The position numbers were made by a program, and so were the translations under genes. Below, piece by piece: positions 14,533 through 21,629 of a stretch of 24,641 nucleotides of DNA. The notes under the pieces are model-generated. The model had not been told where the DNA came from. It did not search any database and saw only the letters and a program-made list of their open reading frames with translations. Origin of the DNA: JAAYBT01 sp964404395 (GTDB lineage: Bacteria > Bacillota > Clostridia > Acetivibrionales > DTU013). Position 1 is the stretch's first letter, and each line of letters starts with the position of its first letter. The stretch is from the NCBI GenBank assembly GCA_964404395.1, contig CAYOKA010000019.1, forward strand, positions 1 through 24,641, given 5' to 3'.

Positions 14533-15573
14533 TTACTTAAATATAAGCTTCATATACGAAGGATATTCCCTGTCACCATTGCCTCTATATTCAAGCACAC
14601 TCTGGTTTTCATCATCAGATAAGCTCTCTGACTCATTCTCCTCGAAGCCCATCAGCTTATAAGTAATATACATTACTCTGTTCCTGCCCGTATCGACAAA
14701 ATCTGCCAGCAGCCTTTTTTGTCTTTCCTGTGCTATCTTAATTATATTTACCAGCAGTGCCGAACCAATGCCTCTGGTCATCACACGGCAGGACATAAGC
14801 AGTAGCCTTATCCATAGCTCATCCCCAGCCTCCTCCAGCAAAACAAGCCCTATCTTTCCATAGGATCCAAATCTGTCCTTGAGCTCTGCGATTAAGAAAA
14901 CATGAGATGGCGACGTGATAAAGCTTTCAAGCTCTTCAAAGCTATATGTCACACCGGTCGAATTCAACTGATTGGTGCGAACTGTCAGCTCTTCAACTCG
15001 TTCCAAATCTCCCTTCACCACGGGAGCGACGGTTAGCTCCATATTAAGAGACGCAATGAAGTCCTCACTGGAGCCTTTGTAGCTGTCCTCTACATTCTTG
15101 CGTTCCAAATCCGACTGATACATTCTTCTGCGATTTTTAGAATCCTCAGTTACAAACTTAGGCATCAGCCTTTCCATGTTCAGCAGGTTTTTATATTCAG
15201 CCGCATCTATCGTCATAACCTGAGGCAGTACAAAGGACACTTCCTCCCTCTCCGCCGGCTGATCATCTATGAAGGCAAATGTATCAAGATTAATGTTGAG
15301 AGCTGAGGCAATCTCCTTTATAGCATCAGCCTTGTTGCTCCAGCCAATCTGCGGATATATGAAATAATCATCTATTCCAAGCTCATGGAGCTTAGCCATT
15401 GCATCGTCCCGGTCGTTCTTGCTGGAGATAGATAGCAGAATACCACGTCGGTCCAGCTCTTTAATTATATTAATTATGCCATCCTTGAGCACTACATTTG
15501 AATCCTCGAGCAGTATACCATCCCAAAGAGTATTGTCCAGATCCCAAACCAGGCATTTTATCTTCTTAGACAT
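14533..15573 (-). CDS. FkbH-like HAD-IIIC / GNAT protein, predicted glyceryl-ACP synthase
   Basis: A 346-residue two-domain protein. The N-terminal HAD domain (about 5-130) has the phosphatase nucleophile motif DLDNTLW (Asp11, Asp13), the SISSKND motif, NKADAI and FIDDQPAERE (Asp103, Asp104). The C-terminal GNAT-like domain (about 170-310) has the FkbH hallmarks RTNQLNSTG, SYGKIGLVLL and LLMSCRVMTRG with Cys262. FkbH enzymes of polyketide pathways dephosphorylate 1,3-bisphosphoglycerate and load the glyceryl group on a carrier protein, through a conserved cysteine as I recall. Here a carrier gene is 23 bp upstream and no polyketide synthase is near; the partners are an MBOAT and an SGNH protein, so use of the C3 unit on a surface glycan is inferred. 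The start is ATG 15573 after AGAAAGGAAAG; GTG at 15597 overlaps the carrier stop. Confidence 0.85.
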   Translation of the reverse strand: MSKKIKCLVWDLDNTLWDGILLEDSNVVLKDGIINIIKELDRRGILLSISSKNDRDDAMAKLHELGIDDYFIYPQIGWSNKADAIKEIASALNINLDTFAFIDDQPAEREEVSFVLPQVMTIDAAEYKNLLNMERLMPKFVTEDSKNRRRMYQSDLERKNVEDSYKGSSEDFIASLNMELTVAPVVKGDLERVEELTVRTNQLNSTGVTYSFEELESFITSPSHVFLIAELKDRFGSYGKIGLVLLEEAGDELWIRLLLMSCRVMTRGIGSALLVNIIKIAQERQKRLLADFVDTGRNRVMYITYKLMGFEENESESLSDDENQSVLEYRGNGDREYPSYMKLIFK

Positions 15574-15596
15574 TAATCTTTCCTTTCTCTGCCCCA

Positions 15597-15836
15597 CTAT
15601 TTAGACCTTTCTACCACTGCTGCTATATTGGTTATTGTTTTAAAGTTGTTTTCATTTATTTCCTTATTCTTTATTTTAATGTTGAAAGTATCCTCAAGGA
15701 AAACCACAATTTCAAGCGCAAACAGGGAATTTATATATCCGCCCTTAAACAAATCGGTATCATAATTCAATTCGCCTTTCTTGCTACGGCTCTTCACAAA
15801 TTCCATTATCTTTTCTCTTGTATACAAACCAATCAT
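15597..15836 (-). CDS. Acyl carrier protein (phosphopantetheine-binding), DltC-like role
   Basis: A small carrier protein of up to 79 residues. The attachment serine is Ser37 in GGYINSLFALEIV, where the usual Asp-Ser-Leu is Asn-Ser-Leu. The rest follows the four-helix carrier pattern (VVFLEDTFNIKI, then NNFKTITNIAAVVE). Wedged between the SGNH-CE4 gene and the FkbH gene, it is most simply the dedicated carrier of this operon, accepting a C3 acyl group from FkbH and presenting it to the MBOAT at the inner face of the membrane. Start is uncertain: the Shine-Dalgarno AGAGAGG directly abuts the ATG at 15836, whereas TTG at 15827, three codons later, is nine bases away and better placed. Either choice leaves the domain intact. 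Confidence 0.88.
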   Translation of the reverse strand: MIGLYTREKIMEFVKSRSKKGELNYDTDLFKGGYINSLFALEIVVFLEDTFNIKIKNKEINENNFKTITNIAAVVERSK

Positions 15837-15978
15837 CCTCTCTGAATTCTTACTAAATACTAACTATAATTATTCTTTCTAATTTTCAATCTATTAGCTC
15901 CTTAGATTACTTAGCCTATCTTGTAAATCTGATTTATCTGCCTAACAAACCTGCTTTTTTATTAAGCTTTGATAACGC

Positions 15979-17862
15979 TTATACTGTAGCTTCCATGTCC
16001 TGCTCCAGCAACTCCACAAGAGCTTCACCGGACATACCTTCGTGTACCCCATATCGCTTCATAGCCCTAAGGCTCTGCGGAAGCCCTTTTATCACAGTGT
16101 TCATGCCCTTTTCTATAGTCATAGTGATTTTGACATTTGTTTTGCTTAGCAGCACTTCGCTCAAGGTTGAATAATAACCGTTGGGATACGCATAGGCTAT
16201 GACCTGAGTGCCTATATTATCAAGGATATCCTTTTCAGCTTGCTCAAAATCGCTGCAAAAGGCTTCAATGTACTCCATATCTGTTTCTCCGGCCTTTTTC
16301 AAAACACCCTGCCTGTAATCAGCGTCCAATTCCAGACTATTGTGCATGTCATAGCCATGGCTCTGTATCTCAACAACGCCGCTAGCAACCATTTCCCGGG
16401 CTTCTTCATATGAAAAGTGTGGAGTTATTGGTTTGTTAGTATCTTTATAGGTATCCTTGCCTACTGAGACTCCAATTACATTTATCACGCCATTCATATT
16501 ATACTTCTCCAAAATAGGATATGCCAGCTCATAATTGCTGCTGTATCCATCATCAAATGTAATCAGTAAAGCTTTCTCAGGTAGCCCAACTCCCCTTTCT
16601 ACATAATCTGCAAGCTGCTGTAGAGAAATGGAGGAAAAGCCGGCCTTCTTCAAGGCACTCATATGCTCATTAAACCTCATGGGTGTTATTACTGAGTCAT
16701 TTGTTGCTTCATTATCCAAGTGGTGATACATAAGTATGGGAACATTGTGGCTATAGCTTCCCACATCAGCTTCTGCCTCTGCTTCTACTAATTCACTGAT
16801 ACCGTCGTATTCGGCCAAATGCTTCTCTATCCTGTCAGCTGTCACATATTGCCCAAAATCCTCTGGAACATATATGCTATCATCTTCGAAAATTCTTGCA
16901 AGAGCCATGTTGCCTACTGCATTCCTGAAGTGATATGGGTCATAGAAATATCTTGGCTCAAAGCTTATTGAATTATATCCCGAGAAATCCCAGTAATCAG
17001 TTATCTGCGAAAGATCTGTCAAGAATTTTTCCAACTGCCCTCTATTATATACATCCATCTCGGTATGGAAAATCGGCGATATAATAAGCATAAAGGAGGC
17101 ACCGCTCTCATCACACATCTCTTTTATGCGTTGAATCGATCCAAGGCACTTATCCTTTGCGTCAAGGCTCTCCTTTTTTAATACAGTTTTAAAGCTTGGA
17201 TATACTGAAAGAAAATCGTTGAGACCGCTGACTCTCTCCACATCTCTGATAGACTTGTCGTATACGCCTGAATCAGGTAAAAACACATCATTTTCATTAA
17301 CCAAATACTCATCCTTTACCCATGAAGTGATTTTATTGACTGAGTAAGTTGGGTTGGCAAAAATGTATTTGCTGTAATAGGCCAGCTGCGAGCTACCGTC
17401 AACTTTTGCGTGAAGGTTGCTCTTCATCTCATCTGCCTGAGTGTCATATCTCACAGTCTCCTCGAGACCCATGTTTATAACGATATTCTTAGCATTATAG
17501 TTTTCGAGTATGTATTTCGTTGTCAGCTCAATATCATACATATCGCCGCCATACATAAGCATATTGTAGAAGCGGGCACCACCATAGTAGTCATTTAGGA
17601 TTTCTGTTGAATAGGATCCGGTCTTTGAGCAGCCGATGATGTAGGAGTCATAATTTGCATGGTTTTTATCCAAATATGCAATCTTAGCAGCCCTGGGATT
17701 CTGTGTCATGTTATATGCATACCAATTGAACAAGTCATCGCCAAAAATGCCGAAAGGATCAACAAGCACGTTGAAACCACATATTAATGCACCAAGAATA
17801 ATAATCGTTACTAAAAACAAGCCAATCCATTTTTTGAACTCAATTGTCTTCTCATGCTCCAC
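15979..17862 (-). CDS. Membrane-anchored SGNH-like protein fused to a CE4 polysaccharide deacetylase
   Basis: A 627-residue surface protein with three parts. Residues 12-32 are one membrane helix, giving an outward-facing body. Residues about 60-340 resemble the SGNH-type proteins paired with MBOATs (DltD and AlgX/AlgJ-like): SYIIGCSKTGS carries a candidate nucleophile Ser79, NMGLEE follows, and YFYDPYHFR holds a candidate Asp308-His311 pair. After an acidic linker (357-368), residues about 372-600 are a NodB/CE4 deacetylase: PILMYHHLD, LITFDDGYS (Asp437, Asp438), QSHGYDMHNS (metal ligands His502, His507) and AYAYPNGYY. The likely roles are handing an acyl group from the MBOAT to a glycan and removing N-acetyl groups. 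The start is GTG 17862 with GGAGG upstream, 73 bp past the MBOAT stop. Confidence 0.82.
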   Translation of the reverse strand: MEHEKTIEFKKWIGLFLVTIIILGALICGFNVLVDPFGIFGDDLFNWYAYNMTQNPRAAKIAYLDKNHANYDSYIIGCSKTGSYSTEILNDYYGGARFYNMLMYGGDMYDIELTTKYILENYNAKNIVINMGLEETVRYDTQADEMKSNLHAKVDGSSQLAYYSKYIFANPTYSVNKITSWVKDEYLVNENDVFLPDSGVYDKSIRDVERVSGLNDFLSVYPSFKTVLKKESLDAKDKCLGSIQRIKEMCDESGASFMLIISPIFHTEMDVYNRGQLEKFLTDLSQITDYWDFSGYNSISFEPRYFYDPYHFRNAVGNMALARIFEDDSIYVPEDFGQYVTADRIEKHLAEYDGISELVEAEAEADVGSYSHNVPILMYHHLDNEATNDSVITPMRFNEHMSALKKAGFSSISLQQLADYVERGVGLPEKALLITFDDGYSSNYELAYPILEKYNMNGVINVIGVSVGKDTYKDTNKPITPHFSYEEAREMVASGVVEIQSHGYDMHNSLELDADYRQGVLKKAGETDMEYIEAFCSDFEQAEKDILDNIGTQVIAYAYPNGYYSTLSEVLLSKTNVKITMTIEKGMNTVIKGLPQSLRAMKRYGVHEGMSGEALVELLEQDMEATV

Positions 17863-17935
17863 CTGTCAAAACCTCCACATTACTGCGTTTCATTTCTCTT
17901 CACTTCTTTTTACTCGCCCTTGCCCTTTCTAGCAC

Positions 17936-19357
17936 CTAAAACTGGAAATAAAGGAAATTGGACACACTTCCCATGAAAAACAAGGAAACTGTAAGCAATG
18001 CCCCGCTGAAAACCGCGTGATACCATTTCGGCTCCTTGTTCTCCAGAATTTCCTTACTGTTTGGTGTGAAAAAGCATATGCATGCACTAACAATAATGAT
18101 GCATATTTCAAGCAGATTAGCGTTCACATAAGCCAGCCCCAGCCCAACAAAGGATCTAAACCCCTGTATTGCCGGTCTAATATCAAGCATTGTCCTGTAG
18201 ACATTCATAGCTTGGGTCATGCTGTTTGCATCGAATAGCACTCTTGTCAGAAGCGTAAAGAAAAAGGTGAGCGCCCATGCGATAAAGAAGGGAAGCTTCT
18301 TCCTTTTTAATGTCATGATATTGGCCATGCAAACCAGTATCCCATTAGTAAGTCCCCAAAAGATGAAATGCCAGCTGGCACCATGCCACAGACCTGAGAC
18401 TAAAAACGTTATTATTGTTGCAATTATAAGCTTAGCTATTCCATTGCCGAATTTAAAGATGCTTTTGAAGATATAATCATTGAAAAAGTTCGAAACAGTC
18501 ATATTCCACCTTCTCCAGAAGTCAGCAAAATTACGCGCCTTATATGGAGAATTAAAGTTCTCAGGTAGTCTTATGTTGAAAAAGAGACCTATTCCAAGAG
18601 CCATATCTATATAGCCGGAAAAATCAAAATAGTAGGCAAATGTATAAGCTAAAACAGCCCCCCAGGCTTCGAAAAAATTGCCGCTGCCCGCTACATTGTA
18701 GAAGCTTTGGGCATGCGTTATAAGTGGATCAGCAATTAGTATCTTCTTTGCGCAGCCGATGGAAAAGCGCGTTATCCCTGTCATCATATTGCCCTTATCC
18801 ATACGCCGAATTTTATCCGAGCGTATTTGCACAATCATATCATCATGACGAATTATAGGTCCCACGATAAGCTGGGGGAAAAAGGTCACAAACAAGGAAA
18901 ACTCCAAAAAGCTGCTGTCTCCCCCTTGCCCCCTATAGGTATCAACTACATAGGAAAGTATCTGGAATGTATAGAAAGAAATGCCTATTGGCAATATTAT
19001 TTTCAATAAAATGTAGTCTGTTCCAAGAAGGCGATTTACATTTTCAAGGAAGAAATTCATGTATTTGAAATAGAATAAAAGTCCGAGGTTTTCTATTATT
19101 GCCAGCGCCATCAGCGTGTTTTTTAATAAAGGTCTGTCTTGGTATTTCCCAAGCAACTTTATGACAAAGTAATTAAAAGCAACGGTACCTGCCAGTAACG
19201 GTAAAAAGTAGATGTTCCCATGAGCATAGAAATAAAGAGATGCAAGAACAAGCCAGACCTTTGCCTGATTGTCACCGATAAATCTCTGAGCAAGATAGTA
19301 ACCTGTGAAAACCACCGGTAAAAAAATAAAAATGAATGTGTATGATGAAAATATCAT
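17936..19357 (-). CDS. MBOAT family membrane-bound O-acyltransferase (DltB/AlgI-like)
   Basis: A 473-residue polytopic membrane enzyme with about a dozen hydrophobic segments. MBOATs of this type take an acyl group from a donor on the cytoplasmic side and pass it outward to a polysaccharide or teichoic acid. Signature regions: PIGISFYTFQILSYVVDTYRG (in part) near 123-143, FFPQLIVGPIIRH, YYFDFSGYIDMALGIG near 242-257, FWRRWNMTVSNFFNDY at 280-295, and SGLWHGASWHFIFWG with the catalytic His325. Asn285 stands where DltB and AlgI normally have a second His (WRRWH). It heads the operon and has its own promoter. ATG 19357 follows AAGGGGAG about 15 bases upstream, a long spacing. Confidence 0.9.
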   Translation of the reverse strand: MIFSSYTFIFIFLPVVFTGYYLAQRFIGDNQAKVWLVLASLYFYAHGNIYFLPLLAGTVAFNYFVIKLLGKYQDRPLLKNTLMALAIIENLGLLFYFKYMNFFLENVNRLLGTDYILLKIILPIGISFYTFQILSYVVDTYRGQGGDSSFLEFSLFVTFFPQLIVGPIIRHDDMIVQIRSDKIRRMDKGNMMTGITRFSIGCAKKILIADPLITHAQSFYNVAGSGNFFEAWGAVLAYTFAYYFDFSGYIDMALGIGLFFNIRLPENFNSPYKARNFADFWRRWNMTVSNFFNDYIFKSIFKFGNGIAKLIIATIITFLVSGLWHGASWHFIFWGLTNGILVCMANIMTLKRKKLPFFIAWALTFFFTLLTRVLFDANSMTQAMNVYRTMLDIRPAIQGFRSFVGLGLAYVNANLLEICIIIVSACICFFTPNSKEILENKEPKWYHAVFSGALLTVSLFFMGSVSNFLYFQF

Positions 19358-19411
19358 GTATGCTTATTTGCTCCCCTTCAATTTTGGATACAGCCAAATC
19401 AACTAGATACA

Positions 19412-19440
19412 ATTATATGCAAACTTTATCAATACCGCAA
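19412..19440 (-). promoter_or_regulatory. Promoter of the MBOAT/SGNH-CE4/ACP/FkbH operon
   Basis: TTGCGG (19435-19440) and a perfect TATAAT (19412-19417) are 17 bp apart on the minus strand, about 55 bp before the MBOAT start and downstream of the trmD terminator. No comparable promoter was seen inside the operon. Confidence 0.6.
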
Positions 19441-19541
19441 GAATTAAAGATGCATTGTATAGTTCAATTTGACTTCCATAACTGCTTTTTGTCTGGTAGT
19501 ACATGGAACTAAGATTTTGCGGTATGTGAAGAAAATCGCAT

Positions 19542-19584
19542 AAAAAAAGCCGAATAACAAGTCCTGTATGACTGCATCAGCTTT
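19542..19584 (-). terminator. Terminator after trmD
   Basis: AAAGCTGA (19577-19584) pairs with TCGGCTTT (19546-19553), one G-U, enclosing an inner AGTC/GACT stem, and the outer arm runs into T's down to 19542. It separates the trmD transcript from the acylation operon. The 277-bp gap holds no gene. Confidence 0.75.
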
Positions 19585-19633
19585 TGGTTTATCTCTTCTT
19601 TTATTTTCTTTTATTTCCTCTTCTATCCTTGCC

Positions 19634-20371
19634 CTATTCTTTCACTTCATAATTTTTCAATAATTTCTTGTCCTCACTAGTGAGCTCCAACTGTTCATAC
19701 ATATCAGGCCTTCTAGCTTTTGTCCTCCTTAAGGCCTGTAGTCTCCTCCACTTTGTTATGTTGGCATGATGTCCTGACAACAGCACTTCCGGAACCTTCT
19801 TTCCCATGAAGTCGGCAGGACGTGTGTACTGCGGGTATTCAAGAAGTCCGTCCTTATGTGACTCCTCCTCATAGGATTCTTCATTAGATAAAACCCCTGG
19901 AATTGCTCTGCTGACAGCATCTACCAGCACCATTGCAGGCAGTTCCCCACCTGTAAGGACATAGTCTCCAATGGATATTTCTTCATCCACCAGCTCTTCC
20001 AGAATCCTCTCATCAACGCCCTCATAATGCCCGCATAACAAAATGATATGCTCATGCTTTGACAAATCCTCTACAAGCTTTTGATCCAATGGCTTACCCT
20101 GTGGGCTCATATATATAAAATGAGGCCTATAATTAAGCTCCTTAACGATTGACCTATATGCATCATAAATTGGCTGAGCAAGCATCACAAGCCCATTCCC
20201 TCCGCCATAGGGGTAATCATCAGTCTTTTTATGCTTGTCCTTAGAAAAGTCGCGTATGTTGTGTGCGTCTACCGAAACCAAGCCCTTTTCCTGAGCTCGA
20301 CCGATAATACTGCTCCCAAGGACTGTATCAAATATTTCTGGGAAAATTGTTAATATATCAAACTTCATCAT
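19634..20371 (-). CDS. trmD: tRNA (guanine-37-N1)-methyltransferase TrmD
   Basis: TrmD methylates G37 next to the anticodon with S-adenosylmethionine and so prevents +1 frameshifting; it is essential in most bacteria. The 245-residue product has the knotted SPOUT signature: DDYPYGGGNGLVM, then LLCGHYEGVDERILEEL, SIGDYVLTGGELPAMVL and DAVSRAIPGVL, with the C-terminal tRNA-binding part KWRRLQALRRT. Its start overlaps the 3' end of rimM by 14 bases, with AGGA eight bases ahead of the first of two adjacent ATGs, so translation is coupled to rimM. The usual downstream partner rplS is displaced here. Nothing unusual in the protein. Confidence 0.97.
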   Translation of the reverse strand: MMKFDILTIFPEIFDTVLGSSIIGRAQEKGLVSVDAHNIRDFSKDKHKKTDDYPYGGGNGLVMLAQPIYDAYRSIVKELNYRPHFIYMSPQGKPLDQKLVEDLSKHEHIILLCGHYEGVDERILEELVDEEISIGDYVLTGGELPAMVLVDAVSRAIPGVLSNEESYEEESHKDGLLEYPQYTRPADFMGKKVPEVLLSGHHANITKWRRLQALRRTKARRPDMYEQLELTSEDKKLLKNYEVKE

Positions 20372-20876
20372 CCAGTAATCCTTTCGGAATGATTACATCT
20401 ATTCTCTGTTGATCTAATGAAACATTGCTTACAACGCTTTTCAAAGCAGGAATTAGTATTTCCTTCCCGGAATCGTCTTTGACAACATAAACATCGTTGC
20501 TTCCTGTCTCAAGCACATTGGTCAGCTCACCGAGCAGCCTGCCATTTTCGTCAAAAACGCTGCAACCGATAATATCGCATATGAAAAAGGAGTCTTCGGG
20601 AAGCTTGACAGCATGCTCCCTATCCACCAGCACAAAGCAATCCTTGTATTTCTCAGCTTCGCTCATCGATTCAATGCCAGAGAATTTTATCATAACTGAT
20701 CCCTTGACGTATTTTGCATCTAAAATGGAGTGCTTTTCTAACTGTCCATCCTTCTCGATATATGCCCATTTCAGCTCATCAAACCGGCGAGGGTCATTCG
20801 TCAGTGGAATCAATTTAATTTCGCCTTTAACACCATGCGTATTTACAATTTTTCCAACCTGTAAGTTTTCAACCAT
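20358..20876 (-). CDS. rimM: Ribosome maturation factor RimM
   Basis: RimM binds S19 and helps the 30S head mature. The 172-residue protein has an N-terminal RimM barrel (VGKIVNTHGVKGEIKLIPLT, a family hallmark, at about 6-25; DPRRFDELKWAYI) and a C-terminal PRC-barrel (about 95-172: FFICDIIGCSVFDENG, LTNVLETGSNDVYVV, EILIPAL). GAGG lies about ten bases ahead of the ATG. It is upstream of trmD with overlapping ends, and 120 bp downstream of khpA, a gap that contains a strong hairpin terminator. No convincing own promoter was identified in that gap. Confidence 0.95.
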   Translation of the reverse strand: MVENLQVGKIVNTHGVKGEIKLIPLTNDPRRFDELKWAYIEKDGQLEKHSILDAKYVKGSVMIKFSGIESMSEAEKYKDCFVLVDREHAVKLPEDSFFICDIIGCSVFDENGRLLGELTNVLETGSNDVYVVKDDSGKEILIPALKSVVSNVSLDQQRIDVIIPKGLLDDEV

Positions 20877-20969
20877 AATAAATTACCTCAAATGGCTGCT
20901 TATATGAATACCGGCAGCAACAAGGCCCTTTCGACCTTAGCCGAATATGCTTCACAAAGGGCTGCTAAT

Positions 20970-20999
20970 AAAAAAGGTGTTGCGAAAACACCCTTTTTA
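20970..20999 (-). terminator. Intrinsic terminator or attenuator between khpA and rimM
   Basis: On the minus strand AAAAAGGGTGTT pairs with AACACCTTTTTT around a TTCGC-type loop (about 20971-20999), with the T-run on the 3' side. The TAA stop of khpA (20997-20999) is part of the 5' arm, so a ribosome finishing khpA would sit on the hairpin. It probably divides the operon into unequal expression units. Confidence 0.8.
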
Positions 21000-21227
21000 C
21001 TGAACGATCTCCACCGAAACCCTGACGTTTTGCTTAATGGCTGCAGCTTTTACGACGGATCTAATTGCCTTGGCTATCCGCCCCTGCTTTCCTATTACCT
21101 TGCCCATATCTTCTTGAGCCACTCGTAGCTCAAGAATGATACCATTATCGCCTTCAACTTCGTTGACACTAACATCGTCAGGATAATCAACGAGTGCCTT
21201 TGCAATGATTTCTAGAAGTTCTTTCAT
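20997..21227 (-). CDS. khpA: KH-domain RNA-binding protein KhpA (YlqC)
   Basis: A 76-residue single KH-domain protein that usually pairs with KhpB (Jag) and binds RNA; in several Firmicutes the pair affects cell elongation and division. The GXXG loop is present as GKQG in MGKVIGKQGRIAKAIRSVV, and the opening KELLEIIAKALVDYPDDVSV is typical. Full family length. GGGAGG precedes the ATG. It lies 45 bp past rpsP, the standard rpsP-khpA-rimM order. Its stop codon is embedded in a terminator hairpin. Confidence 0.95.
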   Translation of the reverse strand: MKELLEIIAKALVDYPDDVSVNEVEGDNGIILELRVAQEDMGKVIGKQGRIAKAIRSVVKAAAIKQNVRVSVEIVQ

Positions 21228-21272
21228 TTTTATGCCTCCCGCCTAAAGCTCGAAAACATTTGATATTCAGTA

Positions 21273-21518
21273 TTACTGAATAACACCGCTCTTCTTTAAT
21301 AAAGCCCTTACTGTATCAGTAGGCTGTGCACCATTCTTTATCCATTTTTCTGCCTTCTCGCTGTCGATTTTAAATTCAGCGGGATTAGCTAGCGGATTGT
21401 ATGTGCCTATTTCTTCAATAAATCTACCATCGCGAGGAAATCTTGAATCAGCTACTACTACTCTGTAATAAGGATTCTTTTTTGCTCCGATTCTTTTAAG
21501 CCTGATCTTAACTGCCAT
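21273..21518 (-). CDS. rpsP: 30S ribosomal protein S16
   Basis: S16 is a primary-to-secondary binding protein of the 30S body. The 81-residue product shows the family pattern MAVKIRLKRIGAKKNPYYRV, VADSRFPRDGRFIEEIGTYNP and EKAEKWIKNGAQPTDTVR. The start at 21518 has GGAGG seven bases upstream; six more upstream codons in frame would cover the Shine-Dalgarno site and are not S16-like. The 111-bp gap to ffh holds a small hairpin GCTGG-ATT-CCAGC (21591-21603) without a T-run and only a poor -10 (TATAAA), so co-transcription with ffh is likely. Confidence 0.97.
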   Translation of the reverse strand: MAVKIRLKRIGAKKNPYYRVVVADSRFPRDGRFIEEIGTYNPLANPAEFKIDSEKAEKWIKNGAQPTDTVRALLKKSGVIQ

Positions 21519-21629
21519 TCTTTCACCTCCCCTCAAGTATGGATAGTACTACATTTTATATTAATCAGAACCCTGGAGGGAACAAACCTCGCTGGATTCC
21601 AGCCAATATGCCGAGCTAATAGCTGTTTA

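Noticed and set aside
14533..15836. FkbH plus carrier protein as part of a polyketide or nonribosomal peptide cluster
   Set aside because: No synthase, dehydrogenase pair or adenylation enzyme is nearby; the other operon members are membrane acyl-transfer and surface enzymes.
20497..20907. 136-codon plus-strand open frame opposite rimM
   Set aside because: It is the antisense of a well-supported rimM and has no recognisable protein features.
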